Shown here piece after piece: positions 1 through 12,114 of a DNA stretch of 32,808 bases. Location: the NCBI GenBank assembly GCA_016794525.1, contig JAEUJY010000104.1, positions 1 to 32,808 on the forward strand, written 5' to 3'. The stretch's first letter is position 1, and each line of letters opens with the position of its first letter. The position numbers were made by a program, and so were the translations under genes. The notes beneath the pieces are model-generated. The model worked only from the letters and a program-made list of their open reading frames with translations. It had not been told where the DNA came from and searched no databases. The stretch is from Myxococcales bacterium (GTDB lineage: Bacteria; Myxococcota_A; Polyangia; Haliangiales; Haliangiaceae).

Positions 1-310
1 ACCCACACAGCGCGGATCGCCGGCCCTGATCACTTCGTTTGTTTGGAGAGAGAGAGAGAGAGAACGCGGGCACGGCGAGGGTCGCGGCCCACAGCGACGA
101 TCGCGAGGCCGACGGGGTGGCCGCCTGGATCGGGCCCTGGCAACTCCACAGCGCTCCGGGAGGTGCCCGCCATCTCACCCTCGATCGCCATCCCGCCCCC
201 GGCCCGCTGGCGTGAGGGCACGCCGGCGCGCGCGGACGGGCGGCGCTGTCCAGCGCGGGGGCTCGCCCCCGGTGACGCCGTGGAGGTGTGGCGACTGCGC
301 ATCGCGCTCG
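1..310. other. Left-edge stretch without a convincing gene
   Basis: No reading frame here looks protein-like: the open frames on both strands are arginine- and proline-rich, as expected from GC-rich non-coding or antisense sequence. The only clear element is a perfect dinucleotide run, nine copies of GA at about 46-63. The stretch lies downstream of the minus-strand HAD-like gene. It could contain the end of a gene that lies outside the window, but I see no evidence for one. Confidence 0.5.
46..63. repeat. (GA)9 dinucleotide repeat
   Basis: Nine uninterrupted GA units. This is unusual in such GC-rich sequence and lies outside any supported gene, so it may vary in length between strains. No function can be assigned. 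Confidence 0.85.
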
Positions 311-319
311 CTAGCGCGA
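302..319 (-). terminator. Short hairpin at the end of the HAD-like gene
   Basis: A perfect 7-bp stem (TCGCGCT at 302-308 with AGCGCGA at 313-319) with a 4-nt loop overlaps the stop codon of the minus-strand gene. There is no U-tract, so it is at best a weak or Rho-assisted terminator. Confidence 0.35.
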
Positions 320-1039
320 CCGACGGGCGCGATCCCAGCCCAGATCGATCTCGCGCTGCGTGATCCCGCAGCCGCCGGCCTCGCCGGTCGCGCCGTTGCG
401 CGGCACCAGCACGGCGGTGACCTCGGGCATCGTCGCGACCACCGCGTCGATGTTGCCGGGCTCGTCGTCCCAGAACATCACCCGCGCGCGATCGGTTGCG
501 CTGGCCGGGTCGAGCCCGAACGCCCGCATCACCCGGGCGATGCCCTCGGGCTTGGGCAGGCCGCCCTCCATCGTGTACGGGCAGTCGGCGCAGTTCCAGT
601 GCGCCCGATCGTCGACCGCCGGGTACTGCCAGTCGGCGTCCGCGGCGGCGTAGCGCGGCGAGCTGGTCCACGCCGGGAACTGCGCCTCGGCGACGATCGG
701 CGCGACCTTGTCGGCCCAGCAGGCGTCGACGTCGGCGTGGCTGGCGATGCCGACGTACGCGCCGCGCGCGACACAGGTCGCGATCGCCGCGCGCGCGTCG
801 AGGCCGAGGCACTGCTCGTGCCAGCCGTAGGTGGCGCAGCCGGTGACCCGGCAGTGGTAGCCGGCGCGGCCGTCGGTGGCGGCGCAGGCGTGGCTCGACA
901 GCGTCAGGTCGTAGTCGAAGACGCACAGCATCGGCCCCGGCGCCGCCGCGGCGTCGGCGGGCGGATCGCGATCGTCACCGCAGCCGAGCAGGGGCGCGAG
1001 CAGGCCGGCGGCGACGGCGGCGCGGGCCCAGCTCGACAT
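311..1039 (-). CDS. Exported HAD-superfamily hydrolase-like lipoprotein
   Basis: The protein has 242 residues. The N-terminus is a lipoprotein signal with a lipobox ending at Cys20 (LLGC), so the mature protein should be anchored in the cell envelope. The HAD signature is complete in outline: DYDLT at 42-46 supplies the nucleophile and acid Asp pair, GIASHAD resembles motif II, a Lys in GLPKPEG resembles motif III, and DDEPGN at about 191-196 resembles motif IV. Several additional cysteines (CAATD, YHC, TGC, EQC, NCADC) suit an oxidising compartment. I chose the ATG at 1039 because it gives a clean signal peptide and has TATGCT 7 nt upstream; an in-frame ATG at 1051 would split that hexamer. 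The substrate is unknown; phosphatase activity is inferred from the fold only. Confidence 0.75.
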   Translation of the reverse strand: MSSWARAAVAAGLLAPLLGCGDDRDPPADAAAAPGPMLCVFDYDLTLSSHACAATDGRAGYHCRVTGCATYGWHEQCLGLDARAAIATCVARGAYVGIASHADVDACWADKVAPIVAEAQFPAWTSSPRYAAADADWQYPAVDDRAHWNCADCPYTMEGGLPKPEGIARVMRAFGLDPASATDRARVMFWDDEPGNIDAVVATMPEVTAVLVPRNGATGEAGGCGITQREIDLGWDRARRSR

Positions 1040-1046
1040 CGCGCCG

Positions 1047-1052
1047 AGCATA
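1047..1052 (-). promoter_or_regulatory. -10-like element of the HAD-like gene
   Basis: TATGCT on the minus strand ends 7 nt before the ATG at 1039, so transcription would start at or next to the start codon. No good -35 was found. See the leaderless-transcript finding. Confidence 0.5.
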
Positions 1053-1123
1053 GCCGAGCGCGGGGCCGCGCCGGCGTGGCGTGGGCCACGGTCGCCCCTT
1101 GCGTCGACCGGGGGCGGCGCCGC

Positions 1124-1129
1124 TACACT
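1124..1129 (+). promoter_or_regulatory. -10-like element of the DUF2254-like gene
   Basis: TACACT lies 10 nt before the ATG at 1140. TTGCGT at 1099-1104 is a possible -35 at 19-nt spacing. The leader would be only a few bases long. Confidence 0.45.
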
Positions 1130-1139
1130 GCCGCCTCCC

Positions 1140-2660
<1,521 letters not shown>

Positions 2661-2689
2661 GTCGGCAAGATCATACGAGATCCGCCTAC

Positions 2690-2718
2690 TTGGACGTTGG
2701 CGCGAAGCCAGGTAGACT
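2690..2718 (+). promoter_or_regulatory. Sigma70-type promoter, probably leaderless
   Basis: TTGGAC (2690-2695) and TAGACT (2713-2718) are separated by exactly 17 nt. The -10 ends 7 nt before the ATG at 2726, so the mRNA would begin at the start codon. This is the best-formed example of the leaderless arrangement in the window. Confidence 0.65.
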
Positions 2719-2725
2719 GACGTTC

Positions 2726-3799
2726 ATGCGGACGCGGGTGATCGAGCTGGCCGACGGTCAGGATCGCGCGGGGGCCGGCAACCTGCGGACGATGGCGATG
2801 GTGGGGCCGCGCGCGCGCGCCGAGAAGCCGCGCCCGCTGCCGCTGATCGCGCTGCGCTGGCGCGACGTCCACGCGACGCTGGCGGCGGCGCGCGAGGTCG
2901 GCGTCGCGGTCGTCGCGATCGACACCCAGCGCGATCGCGTCGCCGGCTCGATGTGGATCGCCGCCAAGCCCGGCATGATCAACGTCGGCGTCGTCGGTCG
3001 CCACGGCCAGTGCGACCTGTTCCTCGACGGCGACGCCGCGCTGTCGCTGCGCCACCTGGTGCTGATCGTCGAGCCGGCCACCGACTGGGGCGGGCCGGGC
3101 GGCGCCGACGTGCGCTACCGGCTGATCGACCTGCGCACCGGCTCGGGCTTCGTCGACGAGGCCGGCCGGATGCTCGAGGCCGCCACCGCGCTGGGCCCGG
3201 CGTTCGTGATGGTCGGCCGCTACCTGCTCTTGTGCTTCCCCACCGGCGGCGACGAGTGGCCGCTCGAGCTCGACGCCGCGATGGCGATGCTGCCCGAGCG
3301 GATCTACGTCGACGAGCGCGACGCCGAGCCCGATCGCTGGCAGCGCCAGCGCCGCGGCTTCGCCGAGGGCACCAACGTCGAGGACACCTCGGTCAAGCCG
3401 ATCGGCGCGTCGGTCATCACCGCGGTGCGCGGCCCGGCCCGGGCGCGGATCGCGGCGGTCGACGGCGGCGAGGCCAAGATCGGCCAGTTCGAGTTGACGT
3501 CGCGGCTGGGCCACGACGTGATCGACGTCGGCGCCGAGGCGCTGCGCCGCGGGCTCCTGCTCGGACGCTACAGCCGGTGCGACACCGCCGGCGCGCGCTC
3601 GCTGGCGCTCGAGCGGATCTCGCGCGTCCACGTGCTGGTGATCGAGATCGCCGGGCGGGTGTGGATGATCGACGCCGCGTCGACCAACGGCATCGCCGTC
3701 GGCGGCAAGACCGTGCGGGTCCACGCGGTCCACGACGGCGAGCGGGTCGATCTGGGCGGCGCGGGCGTGGTGTGCTGGCGCGTCGACCGCGCGGTGTGA
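2726..3799 (+). CDS. Dual FHA-domain protein
   Basis: The protein has 357 residues and no signal peptide or membrane segment. The C-terminal quarter (about 275-355) is a clear FHA domain, with the GR in LLLGRYSRCD, SRVH, and the STNG signature (AASTNGIAVGG). FHA domains bind phosphothreonine peptides. A second, more divergent FHA-like segment lies at about 85-150 (VVGRHGQCDLFLDGD, then SLRH); it keeps the GR and the SxRH-like core but lacks a visible STNG. The region between them has no domain I recognise. The start at 2726 is fixed by the promoter immediately upstream and by the arginine-rich, non-protein-like character of sequence before it. A role in Ser/Thr-kinase signalling is plausible in a myxobacterium, but no kinase gene is adjacent. 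Confidence 0.85.
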   Translation: MRTRVIELADGQDRAGAGNLRTMAMVGPRARAEKPRPLPLIALRWRDVHATLAAAREVGVAVVAIDTQRDRVAGSMWIAAKPGMINVGVVGRHGQCDLFLDGDAALSLRHLVLIVEPATDWGGPGGADVRYRLIDLRTGSGFVDEAGRMLEAATALGPAFVMVGRYLLLCFPTGGDEWPLELDAAMAMLPERIYVDERDAEPDRWQRQRRGFAEGTNVEDTSVKPIGASVITAVRGPARARIAAVDGGEAKIGQFELTSRLGHDVIDVGAEALRRGLLLGRYSRCDTAGARSLALERISRVHVLVIEIAGRVWMIDAASTNGIAVGGKTVRVHAVHDGERVDLGGAGVVCWRVDRAV

Positions 3800-3890
3800 C
3801 GGGCGTCGCGCGCGCCGGGTCGGGCTGCGCGTTTCACCGGGAGCGCACAATTCCAATGCGCGGACGGGTTTTCCGATCGCTGCGTTGAGA

Positions 3891-3963
3891 ACTCCTCCGA
3901 GGCGTGGTGAAACGAAACTGACGGCTGGCCGGACGGCCGTGAGGACGACCTGGAGGAGTAACG
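3891..3963 (+). promoter_or_regulatory. Structured leader of the cold-shock gene, with anti-Shine-Dalgarno
   Basis: The Shine-Dalgarno sequence GGAGGAGT (3952-3959) is perfectly complementary to ACTCCTCC (3891-3898) 53 nt upstream in the same leader. Between them lies a further inverted repeat (ACGGC ... GCCGT). Pairing of the two would hide the ribosome site, as expected for an RNA switch controlling a cold-shock gene. The promoter itself was not identified. Confidence 0.5.
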
Positions 3964-4176
3964 ATGGCGAACGGAACAGTGAAGTGGTTCAACGACGCCA
4001 AGGGCTACGGGTTCATCTCGCGCGCGGAGGATGGGCGCGACGTGTTCGTGCACTACTCGGCGATCACAGGCGAGGGTTTCCGCACGCTGGCCCAGGGGCA
4101 GCCGGTCGAATACACGGAGATGCAGGGCCCCAAGGGCCTGTTCGCGTCGGCCGTGCAGAAAGATTCAGCGACGTGA
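3964..4176 (+). CDS. Cold-shock domain protein (CspA family)
   Basis: This 70-residue protein is a complete single cold-shock domain. It starts MANGTVKWFN and carries both RNA-binding motifs: KGYGFI (RNP1, about 13-18) and DVFVHY (RNP2, about 26-31). CspA-family proteins bind single-stranded RNA or DNA and act as RNA chaperones in the cytoplasm. A strong Shine-Dalgarno (GGAGGAG, 5 nt before the ATG) sets the start. Codon use differs from the neighbours (for example gat before g or t, aca, gaa), which is common in highly expressed genes. The leader may control translation (see the leader entry). Length is normal for the family. Confidence 0.97.
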   Translation: MANGTVKWFNDAKGYGFISRAEDGRDVFVHYSAITGEGFRTLAQGQPVEYTEMQGPKGLFASAVQKDSAT

Positions 4177-4200
4177 CGGCGGGGACGTGACGGGGGCGGG

Positions 4201-4230
4201 GCGCTGCGGAGCCGGGGGGATCCGCAGCGC
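4201..4230. terminator. Strong hairpin between cspA and the peptidase gene
   Basis: A perfect 10-bp stem (GCGCTGCGGA at 4201-4210, TCCGCAGCGC at 4221-4230) with a 10-nt loop lies 24 nt after the cold-shock stop codon. The convergent minus-strand gene ends at 4341. No U-tract follows on either strand. It probably works as a bidirectional terminator or 3'-end stabiliser. Confidence 0.55.
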
Positions 4231-4340
4231 TCCAGGCGGTCGGGTTGGGCCGGCGTCCGGGGGGAGCAGCCGGTCAGGTTGGAGGCGGGACCGCTCGATG
4301 GGGAGCGCGGCGGGGCTGGTCCCCGCCGCCGAGGCGTGGA

Positions 4341-5651
4341 TCACGGGCACGTCAGGTCGGCGGGGACGGCGCGCTGGGCCAGCCAGGCCTGGGCGCAGGC
4401 GGCGGCGTCGTAGCCGCTGGTGGCGCGGAACGCGTCGACCAGATCGGCCATGCCGGCGGCCTCGCCGTCGTGGGCGTCGTAGAACTGACGCATCGTCGCG
4501 TCGAACATCGCCCGGCCGATCTTGCGCTCGACGGCGCGGAGGAACAGCGCGCCCTTCACGTAGGGCACGCGGCTGAAGATGGTCAGCACGTCGACCTGGC
4601 CGCAGCTCTGGGGCCACGCGATCGCGCCGCCGCCCGCCGCCCGCAGGTTCGCCAGCTCCTGATCGAGCGCCGCCCACGCCGCGGCGCCAGCGCCGGCGTC
4701 GCCGACCTCCTCGACCACCCGCGCCTCGTAGTAGGTCGCGGCGCCCTCGGACAGCACGAAGTCCTCCCAGCACTTCAGCCGGATGCCATCGCCGAACCAC
4801 CCGTGGGCGGCCTCGTGGACGTGGACGCTCTCGTCGCCCATCGCGTCGGAGGCGACGTGCCACAGCGGGTGGTGCTCCATGCCGCCGTACGCGCCGCCGC
4901 CCCAGTGCGCCGACACCGAGCCGACCTCGGCGCCGAAGCGGTACGGGCCGAGGTGCTGCTCCATCCAGTCGAAGGCCGCGCGCAGGTGCTTGGTGCCGGC
5001 GCTGACCGCGGCGGTCTCGTTGGCGTAGGCCCAGGCCACGACCTCGGTGCCGGCGGTGGTCCGCCCGAGCGAGGTGCGGACGTAGGGGCCGACCGCCCAC
5101 GCGAGCTGGTACGCCGCCGCGTCGGTGGGGATGGTCGCCGGGTACACCGCGGTCTGCCCCGACGGCGGGTTGGTGACCGCCAGCGTGAACCGGGTGCCGT
5201 CGGCCGGCAGCGAGCGGCACGGGAACAGGTTGCCGCAGTAGTACGGCCACGTCAGCGTGAACCCGGCGGCGGCCGCGCCGTCGGAGTTGTTGTGGTAGCG
5301 CCAGCCGTAGTCGATCGTGATCGCGACCGGCGCGGCGCCGACGCCGAGATCGAGCTGCGCGCCGGTGCGCGCGAACGGCACGTCGACGCCGCCGGCGCGG
5401 ACCGCGCGGATGTCGAGGTCGCCGACCTCGAGGCTGGCGCCCGGGCCGGCCGACGCGCCGAGCTCGATGACCGCGGTGCCGCTCATCGCCGCGAGATCGA
5501 TCGTCAGGCCGGTGGCCACGACGTCGCGGGTGACGTCGGCGGTCGGCGGGATGGTCGCGGCGTCGTCGCCGGCGTCGATCGCGGGCGTGGTGGCGTCGTC
5601 GCCACCACACGCGGCGGCGGCCAGGAGCAGGGCGAGGGCAGGGCGGCGCAT
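4341..5651 (-). CDS. M1-family (gluzincin) metallopeptidase-like lipoprotein
   Basis: The protein has 436 residues. A lipobox ends at Cys15 (AAAAC), so it is probably a lipoprotein of the envelope. Zinc site: HEAAH at 279-283 with the third ligand Glu302 in LSEG, which is the M1 spacing HExxH-18-E. GGMEH at 256-260 corresponds to the M1 GxMEN substrate-binding motif, with His replacing the usual Asn. PYVKGALFL near 368 fits the catalytic Tyr region. The N-terminal part is a beta-rich domain typical of M1 enzymes. It is about half the length of classical aminopeptidase N, ending soon after the catalytic domain, so the C-terminal helical domain is missing. A TAGCGT hexamer lies 8 nt before the ATG. 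Peptidase activity is very likely; the substrate is unknown. Confidence 0.88.
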   Translation of the reverse strand: MRRPALALLLAAAACGGDDATTPAIDAGDDAATIPPTADVTRDVVATGLTIDLAAMSGTAVIELGASAGPGASLEVGDLDIRAVRAGGVDVPFARTGAQLDLGVGAAPVAITIDYGWRYHNNSDGAAAAGFTLTWPYYCGNLFPCRSLPADGTRFTLAVTNPPSGQTAVYPATIPTDAAAYQLAWAVGPYVRTSLGRTTAGTEVVAWAYANETAAVSAGTKHLRAAFDWMEQHLGPYRFGAEVGSVSAHWGGGAYGGMEHHPLWHVASDAMGDESVHVHEAAHGWFGDGIRLKCWEDFVLSEGAATYYEARVVEEVGDAGAGAAAWAALDQELANLRAAGGGAIAWPQSCGQVDVLTIFSRVPYVKGALFLRAVERKIGRAMFDATMRQFYDAHDGEAAGMADLVDAFRATSGYDAAACAQAWLAQRAVPADLTCP

Positions 5652-5659
5652 GGGCGCGC

Positions 5660-5665
5660 ACGCTA
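5660..5665 (-). promoter_or_regulatory. -10-like element of the M1 peptidase gene
   Basis: TAGCGT on the minus strand lies 8 nt before the ATG at 5651. No clear -35 or Shine-Dalgarno was seen. Confidence 0.4.
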
Positions 5666-5727
5666 CCTCAGCGGCCGCCGGCGTGGGCCGCGAATCGTGG
5701 GCCGCGCCGCGGCGCGCGCGGATACGC

Positions 5728-5733
5728 TACCGT
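5728..5733 (+). promoter_or_regulatory. -10-like element of the phosphatase gene
   Basis: TACCGT ends 6 nt before the GTG at 5740; an overlapping TACGCT (5723-5728) is an alternative. Either would give a leaderless or nearly leaderless mRNA. Confidence 0.45.
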
Positions 5734-7276
5734 GTCGGCGTGCGCTCGGCCGTCGCCTGCTGTCTCGCGTTGATCGCCTGCTCGTCGCCCGCCGGCCCGC
5801 GCCCGGTCGTGCCGCCGCCGCCGCCCGCCGCGCCGACGGTCGCGCCGCGGCTGGTGGTGCTGGTCGTGATCGATCAGCTGCCGGCGTGGGGCCTGGCGGC
5901 GCGGCGCGGCGCGTACCGCCGCGGCCTGGCCCGGCTGCTCGACGGCGGCGTGCACTTCGCGCGCGCCCAGTACCCGTACGCGATCACATTCACCGCGCCG
6001 GGCCACGCCGCGATCGGCACCGGCGCGCCGCCGCACGAGACCGGCATCGTCGCCAACACCTGGTACCGGCGCGCCGCCAGCGTCGAGCAGAACGGCGAGC
6101 TCGATCCGGCCAGCCCGGTGCTGGGCGTCGACGGCGCGCCGCTGGCCAAGGTCGAGGGCGCGTCGTCGGCGGCGCTGCGCGTCGACGGTCTGGCCGAGGC
6201 GCTGCGCGCGGGCACCGGCGGCCGCGGCCGCTCGGTGGCGATCGCGGGCAAGCCGCGCGCCGCGTGCTTCGTCGCCGGCAAGCGACCCGACGTCGTCTTG
6301 TGGTACGAGCCGGCGGCGCAGGCGATGACGACCAGCGCGGCGTACGGCGCGCGGCCGGCGTGGCTCGACGACCTCGACCGCGCGCACCCGGTGGCGCCGC
6401 TGCTCACGCGGGTGTGGGCGCTGGCCGATCCCGACGTGGTGGCGGCGGCGACCGGCGGGCCCGACGACGGTCCCGGCGAGACCTCGCCCTTGTTCCCGCA
6501 CCGGCTCGCGGACCTGGGCGATCCGGCCAAGTCGCTGCGCCTGGTGCCGGCGCTCGACGAGCTCCAGGTCGACACCGCGATCGCGGCGATCGCCGGCGAG
6601 CGGCTGGGCGCCGACGACGTGCCCGACCTGCTGGCGATCTCGTTCTCGGCCCACGACTACGTCGGCCACCAGTGGGGCCAGGAGTCGTGGGAGATGTTCG
6701 ATCTCGAGCGGCGGCTCGACGCGCAGCTGGGCCGGCTGCTCGACGTGCTCGACGTCCGCGTCGGCCGCGGCCGCTACGCGGTCGTGCTGACCAGCGATCA
6801 CGGCGCGACCCGGATGCCGGATCTCACCGGCGGCGCGCGGATCTTGCCGGCGACGATCGAGGCGGCGGCCGAGCAGGCCGCGACCGCGCTGCTCGGCCCC
6901 GGCGACTGGGTCGAGGCGGTGTCGTCGGCGATGATCTACGCGCGGCCGGCGGTGCTGGCGTCGCCGCGCCAGGCCGAGGTGCTGGCGGCGATGGCGCGCG
7001 CGGTCGAGGCGGTGCCCGGCGTCGCGGCGGTGGTGCCGATGGACCCGGCCGGCTGCGCCAGCGCCGACGACCGCGTCCGCCGCGTGTGCGGCTCGACGGT
7101 GCCCGGCGAGAGCGGCGAGCTCCTGGTGTGGCCGACGGACGGCGGGCTGGTGACCAGCTACCCGCGCGGCACCTCGCACGACGCGCCGTCCGACGACGAT
7201 CGCACGGTGCCGGTGATCGTCTACGGCCCCGGCGTCGCGCCGCGGGTTGTGACCGAGCCGGTGCCGGCGCTGGCGG

Positions 7277-9238
<1,962 letters not shown>

Positions 9239-9341
9239 CCTCGGAAGCTGCCTGATCCCGACGCGGTGCGCCAGCGCGCCGTGACCAACTCGTGACGGGC
9301 GCGCGATGGCCGCCCTCGGCCCGGTGCGGTACCACGCCCCG

Positions 9342-10394
9342 ATGATCCGCACTGCCATCCTCGGGCTGGGCTCGTACGTGCCCGATCGCGTCGTCACCAA
9401 CGACGAGCTGCGCTTCCTCGACGACAAGCACGAGCGGCAGGCCGAGCCCACGATCAACACCGACGACGCGTGGATCCAGCAGCGCACCGGCATCCGCGAG
9501 CGCCGCTACGTCATGCCGGGCGTCGCCACCAGCGACCTGGCGGTGCAGGCCGCGACCCGCGCGCTGGCCGACGCCGGCTGCGCCGCGACCGACATCGACT
9601 GCATCATCGTCGGCACGCTGTCGCCCGACATCTTCTTCCCCGGCGTCGGCGTCTTCCTGCAGCGCAAGCTCGGCATCGCCGACAAGACCTCGTGCCCTTG
9701 CTACGACATCCGCCAGCAGTGCTCGGCGTTCCTCTACGGCCTGCAGATGGCCGACGCCTTCATCAAGAGCGGCATGTACAAGCGGGTGCTGCTGGTCGGC
9801 GCCGAGATCCACAGCCACTCGATGGACTACTCGACCCGCGGCCGCGACGTCACCGCGCTGTTCGGCGACGGCGCCGGCGCGATGGTGCTGGGCCCGGCGC
9901 CCACCGACGATCCGCGCAGCGGCGTCATCTACACCAAGGTCCACGCCGACGGCACCGGCGCCGAGAACCTGTACATCAAGATCTTCGACATCGCCAAGGC
10001 GCCGTACCTCGCCTACGACACGCGCGATCGCGAGGTCAACAAGGACATCTACCCGCAGATGGACGGCAAGCGGGTCTACGTCCGCGCCGTGCGCGAGATG
10101 AACCTCGCCACCCAGCGCGCGCTGGCCGAGACCGGCTTCACCTGGGACGACATCGACTGGTTCGTGCCGCACCAGGCCAACCTGCGCATCAACGAGCAGG
10201 TCGCGGCGCTGGCCAAGATCCCGGCCGAGAAGTGCCTGCACACGATCCAGTTCTACGGCAACACCACCGCCGCGACGGTGCCGCTGACGATCGACCACTG
10301 GCGCCAGGCCGGCAAGGTCAAGAAGGGCGATCGCGTCCTCTCGACGGTGTTCGGCTCCGGCTTCACCTGGGGCGCGGCGATCTTCACGGTGTGA
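9342..10394 (+). CDS. 3-oxoacyl-ACP synthase III (FabH-type) ketosynthase
   Basis: The protein has 350 residues, normal for KASIII. The catalytic triad is complete: Cys127 in QQCSAFLYG, His277 in VPHQANLRI and Asn307 in [10 protein letters not shown]. The start motif [18 protein letters not shown] is typical. KASIII enzymes condense acyl-CoA with malonyl-ACP, starting fatty acid or polyketide chains. No other fatty-acid synthesis gene is adjacent, so this may be a specialised paralogue rather than the main FabH, and I give no symbol. The ATG at 9342 has TACCAC 6 nt upstream, a weak version of the window's leaderless pattern. It is followed directly by a small SRPBCC gene that may start at a GTG overlapping its stop codon. 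Confidence 0.93.
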   Translation: MIRTAILGLGSYVPDRVVTNDELRFLDDKHERQAEPTINTDDAWIQQRTGIRERRYVMPGVATSDLAVQAATRALADAGCAATDIDCIIVGTLSPDIFFPGVGVFLQRKLGIADKTSCPCYDIRQQCSAFLYGLQMADAFIKSGMYKRVLLVGAEIHSHSMDYSTRGRDVTALFGDGAGAMVLGPAPTDDPRSGVIYTKVHADGTGAENLYIKIFDIAKAPYLAYDTRDREVNKDIYPQMDGKRVYVRAVREMNLATQRALAETGFTWDDIDWFVPHQANLRINEQVAALAKIPAEKCLHTIQFYGNTTAATVPLTIDHWRQAGKVKKGDRVLSTVFGSGFTWGAAIFTV

Positions 10395-10417
10395 CGTCGC
10401 CGCCGGGCTCGCCGCCG

Positions 10418-10822
10418 ATGGCCACCGCGTCCACCCTCGTCGCTCGGTCGCCGGCCGATTGCTGGCGGCTGTTCATCGACGCGGCGGCGCTGACCGCCTG
10501 GGTGCCCGGGCTGCGGCGCGCGCGGATCGTCGCGACCGACGCCCAGGGCCGGGCCCTCGAGGTGGCGTTCGAGTTCGCGGCGTCGCGGACGTACGCGCTG
10601 GTCTACGCCTACGACGACGACGCCCGGCGCGTGAGCTGGACGGCGCGCCTGGGCCAGCGCGACGGCGTCGCCGGGTGGGCCCGGTTCGACGCCGAGGACG
10701 GCGGCACCCGGGTCACCTACGCGACCACCGACGGCGCCGGCCGCACCGCCGACGAGCGCGCGATCGACGAGCCGCGCCAGCTGCTGGCCGCGTTCGCGCG
10801 CTGGGCGCTGACCGCGCGCTGA
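10418..10822 (+). CDS. Small SRPBCC-fold protein
   Basis: The protein has 134 residues from the ATG at 10418. It has the pattern of the SRPBCC/polyketide-cyclase-like superfamily: a beta strand with [21 protein letters not shown], then alternating strands ([26 protein letters not shown]), [10 protein letters not shown], and a C-terminal helix ([13 protein letters not shown]). These domains form a hydrophobic pocket for lipids or similar ligands. An in-frame GTG at 10391 overlaps the ketosynthase stop as GTGA and would add nine residues (a Pro/Ser-rich stretch); that start would match the coupling style of other operons here. The pairing with a ketosynthase suggests a lipid-related role, which is inference. 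Confidence 0.75.
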   Translation: MATASTLVARSPADCWRLFIDAAALTAWVPGLRRARIVATDAQGRALEVAFEFAASRTYALVYAYDDDARRVSWTARLGQRDGVAGWARFDAEDGGTRVTYATTDGAGRTADERAIDEPRQLLAAFARWALTAR

Positions 10823-10882
10823 GCCGCGCGCGGGGCGTTCGCACGCCGCGCCGCGCGACCGGCCGCGCGACCCGCCGCGCGG

Positions 10883-12097
10883 TCACGCCACCGGGATCGT
10901 GACCGTGAACGTCGTGCCGCGGCCAGGCGCGCTGGCGACCGCGATCTCGGCGCCGGCCTCGTCGACGATCGCCTTGACGGTGGCCAGGCCCAGGCCCGTG
11001 CCGGTGGCCTTAGTGGTGAAGTACGGCTCCCAGATCCGCGCCACCACCTCGGGCGTCATGCCGACGCCGTCGTCGGCGACGGTCACCACCACCGCCGCGC
11101 CGGCCGCCCGCGCGGCCAGCCGGATCGCGCCGTGGCCCGGCAGCGCGTCCTTGGCGTTCAGGCACAGGTTCAGGACCAGCTGCTCGACGTGGCCGGCCGG
11201 CATCGCGACGGTCACGTCGGCGGGCAGCGCGTCGAGGTCGACCTCGATCGTCGCGGCGTCGCGCAGGAGCGTCACCAGGATCGGGACCATGTGCTCGACG
11301 ACGCCGCGCAGCGGCGCGGCCGCGCCGCGGTTGTTGCGATCGCCGAACCGGCGCAGCTGGCCGACCAGGTTGCCGCCGACCTCGGCGCAGGCGCGCAGGC
11401 TGGCCGCGGCCTCGGCGTCGCCGTCGCGCGCGACCCGCGCCGCCACCAGCTCGACGGCGAGCAGCACGTTGGCGAAGTCGTGGGCGACGCCGCGGGCCAG
11501 GCGCTCGACCAGCTCGAGCTTCTCGGCGGCGGCGGCGCGGCCGGCGGCCACCCGCAGCGCGGCCTCGGCGGTGAGCCGGGCGCCTTGCTCGAGCACCATC
11601 GCCACCAGATCGCCGGTGGCCGACGCGAACGACAGCTCGTCGGGCCTCCAGGTGCGGGCCGCGCCGACGTGCTCGAAGCACACCACGCCGATCAGCTCGC
11701 CGGCGCGGAACACCGGCGCGTCGAGCAGCGCGCCGATGCCCAGCGGCGCCAGGTACGACTCGGCCAGCTCGTGGGTGGCGGCGTCGTGGGCGGCGTCGTG
11801 GGCGGCGACGATGCGCCGCGACTCGATCGCCACCCAGTAGGCCGGGTACTTCGACGCCAGGAGCACGTCGCCGGCGTTCCACTCGTCGCTCGACAGCGTG
11901 TAGCCCAGCGCCAGCGCCAACGCCTGGCGATCCTCGGCGAAGCGCCAGAACCCGACCCGGTCGACCTTGAGCGTGCGCGCGCACAGGCGCAGCGCGCCCT
12001 GCAGCGCGACCTCGTGGCCGGCCATCGTGACGCGCATCCGCGCCAGCTCCAGCCGCGCGGTCTCGAACGCAACCCGGTCGCGATCGGCTCCTCCCAT
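10883..12097 (-). CDS. GAF-domain sensor histidine kinase
   Basis: The protein has 404 residues and no membrane segment, so it is a cytoplasmic sensor. A GAF domain covers about 25-172 (LCARTLKVDRVGFWRF ... GELIGVVCFEH). The phosphoacceptor His206 lies in GVAHDFANVLL, an HDFxN variant of the H-box. The ATPase domain has the N-box NLCLNAKDA, DDGVGM (G1) and GTGLGLATV (G2), and ends GTTFTVTIPVA. No response regulator gene is adjacent. It is the third gene of a minus-strand operon after the HEAT-like gene and murJ, 17 bases after the murJ stop codon. TACCGT 6 nt before its ATG could also give it its own leaderless transcript. The sensed signal is unknown. Confidence 0.92.
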   Translation of the reverse strand: MGGADRDRVAFETARLELARMRVTMAGHEVALQGALRLCARTLKVDRVGFWRFAEDRQALALALGYTLSSDEWNAGDVLLASKYPAYWVAIESRRIVAAHDAAHDAATHELAESYLAPLGIGALLDAPVFRAGELIGVVCFEHVGAARTWRPDELSFASATGDLVAMVLEQGARLTAEAALRVAAGRAAAAEKLELVERLARGVAHDFANVLLAVELVAARVARDGDAEAAASLRACAEVGGNLVGQLRRFGDRNNRGAAAPLRGVVEHMVPILVTLLRDAATIEVDLDALPADVTVAMPAGHVEQLVLNLCLNAKDALPGHGAIRLAARAAGAAVVVTVADDGVGMTPEVVARIWEPYFTTKATGTGLGLATVKAIVDEAGAEIAVASAPGRGTTFTVTIPVA

Positions 12098-12103
12098 GGG
12101 CCC

Positions 12104-12109
12104 ACGGTA
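12104..12109 (-). promoter_or_regulatory. -10-like element before the GAF kinase
   Basis: TACCGT on the minus strand ends 6 nt before the ATG at 12097, in the gap after murJ. It suggests an internal leaderless promoter. Confidence 0.4.
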
Positions 12110-12114
12110 CACCG

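Noticed and set aside
43-363. Small plus-strand gene at the left edge
   Set aside because: It begins in the GA repeat (giving a run of Glu-Arg), has no ribosome site and runs antisense into the HAD-like gene.
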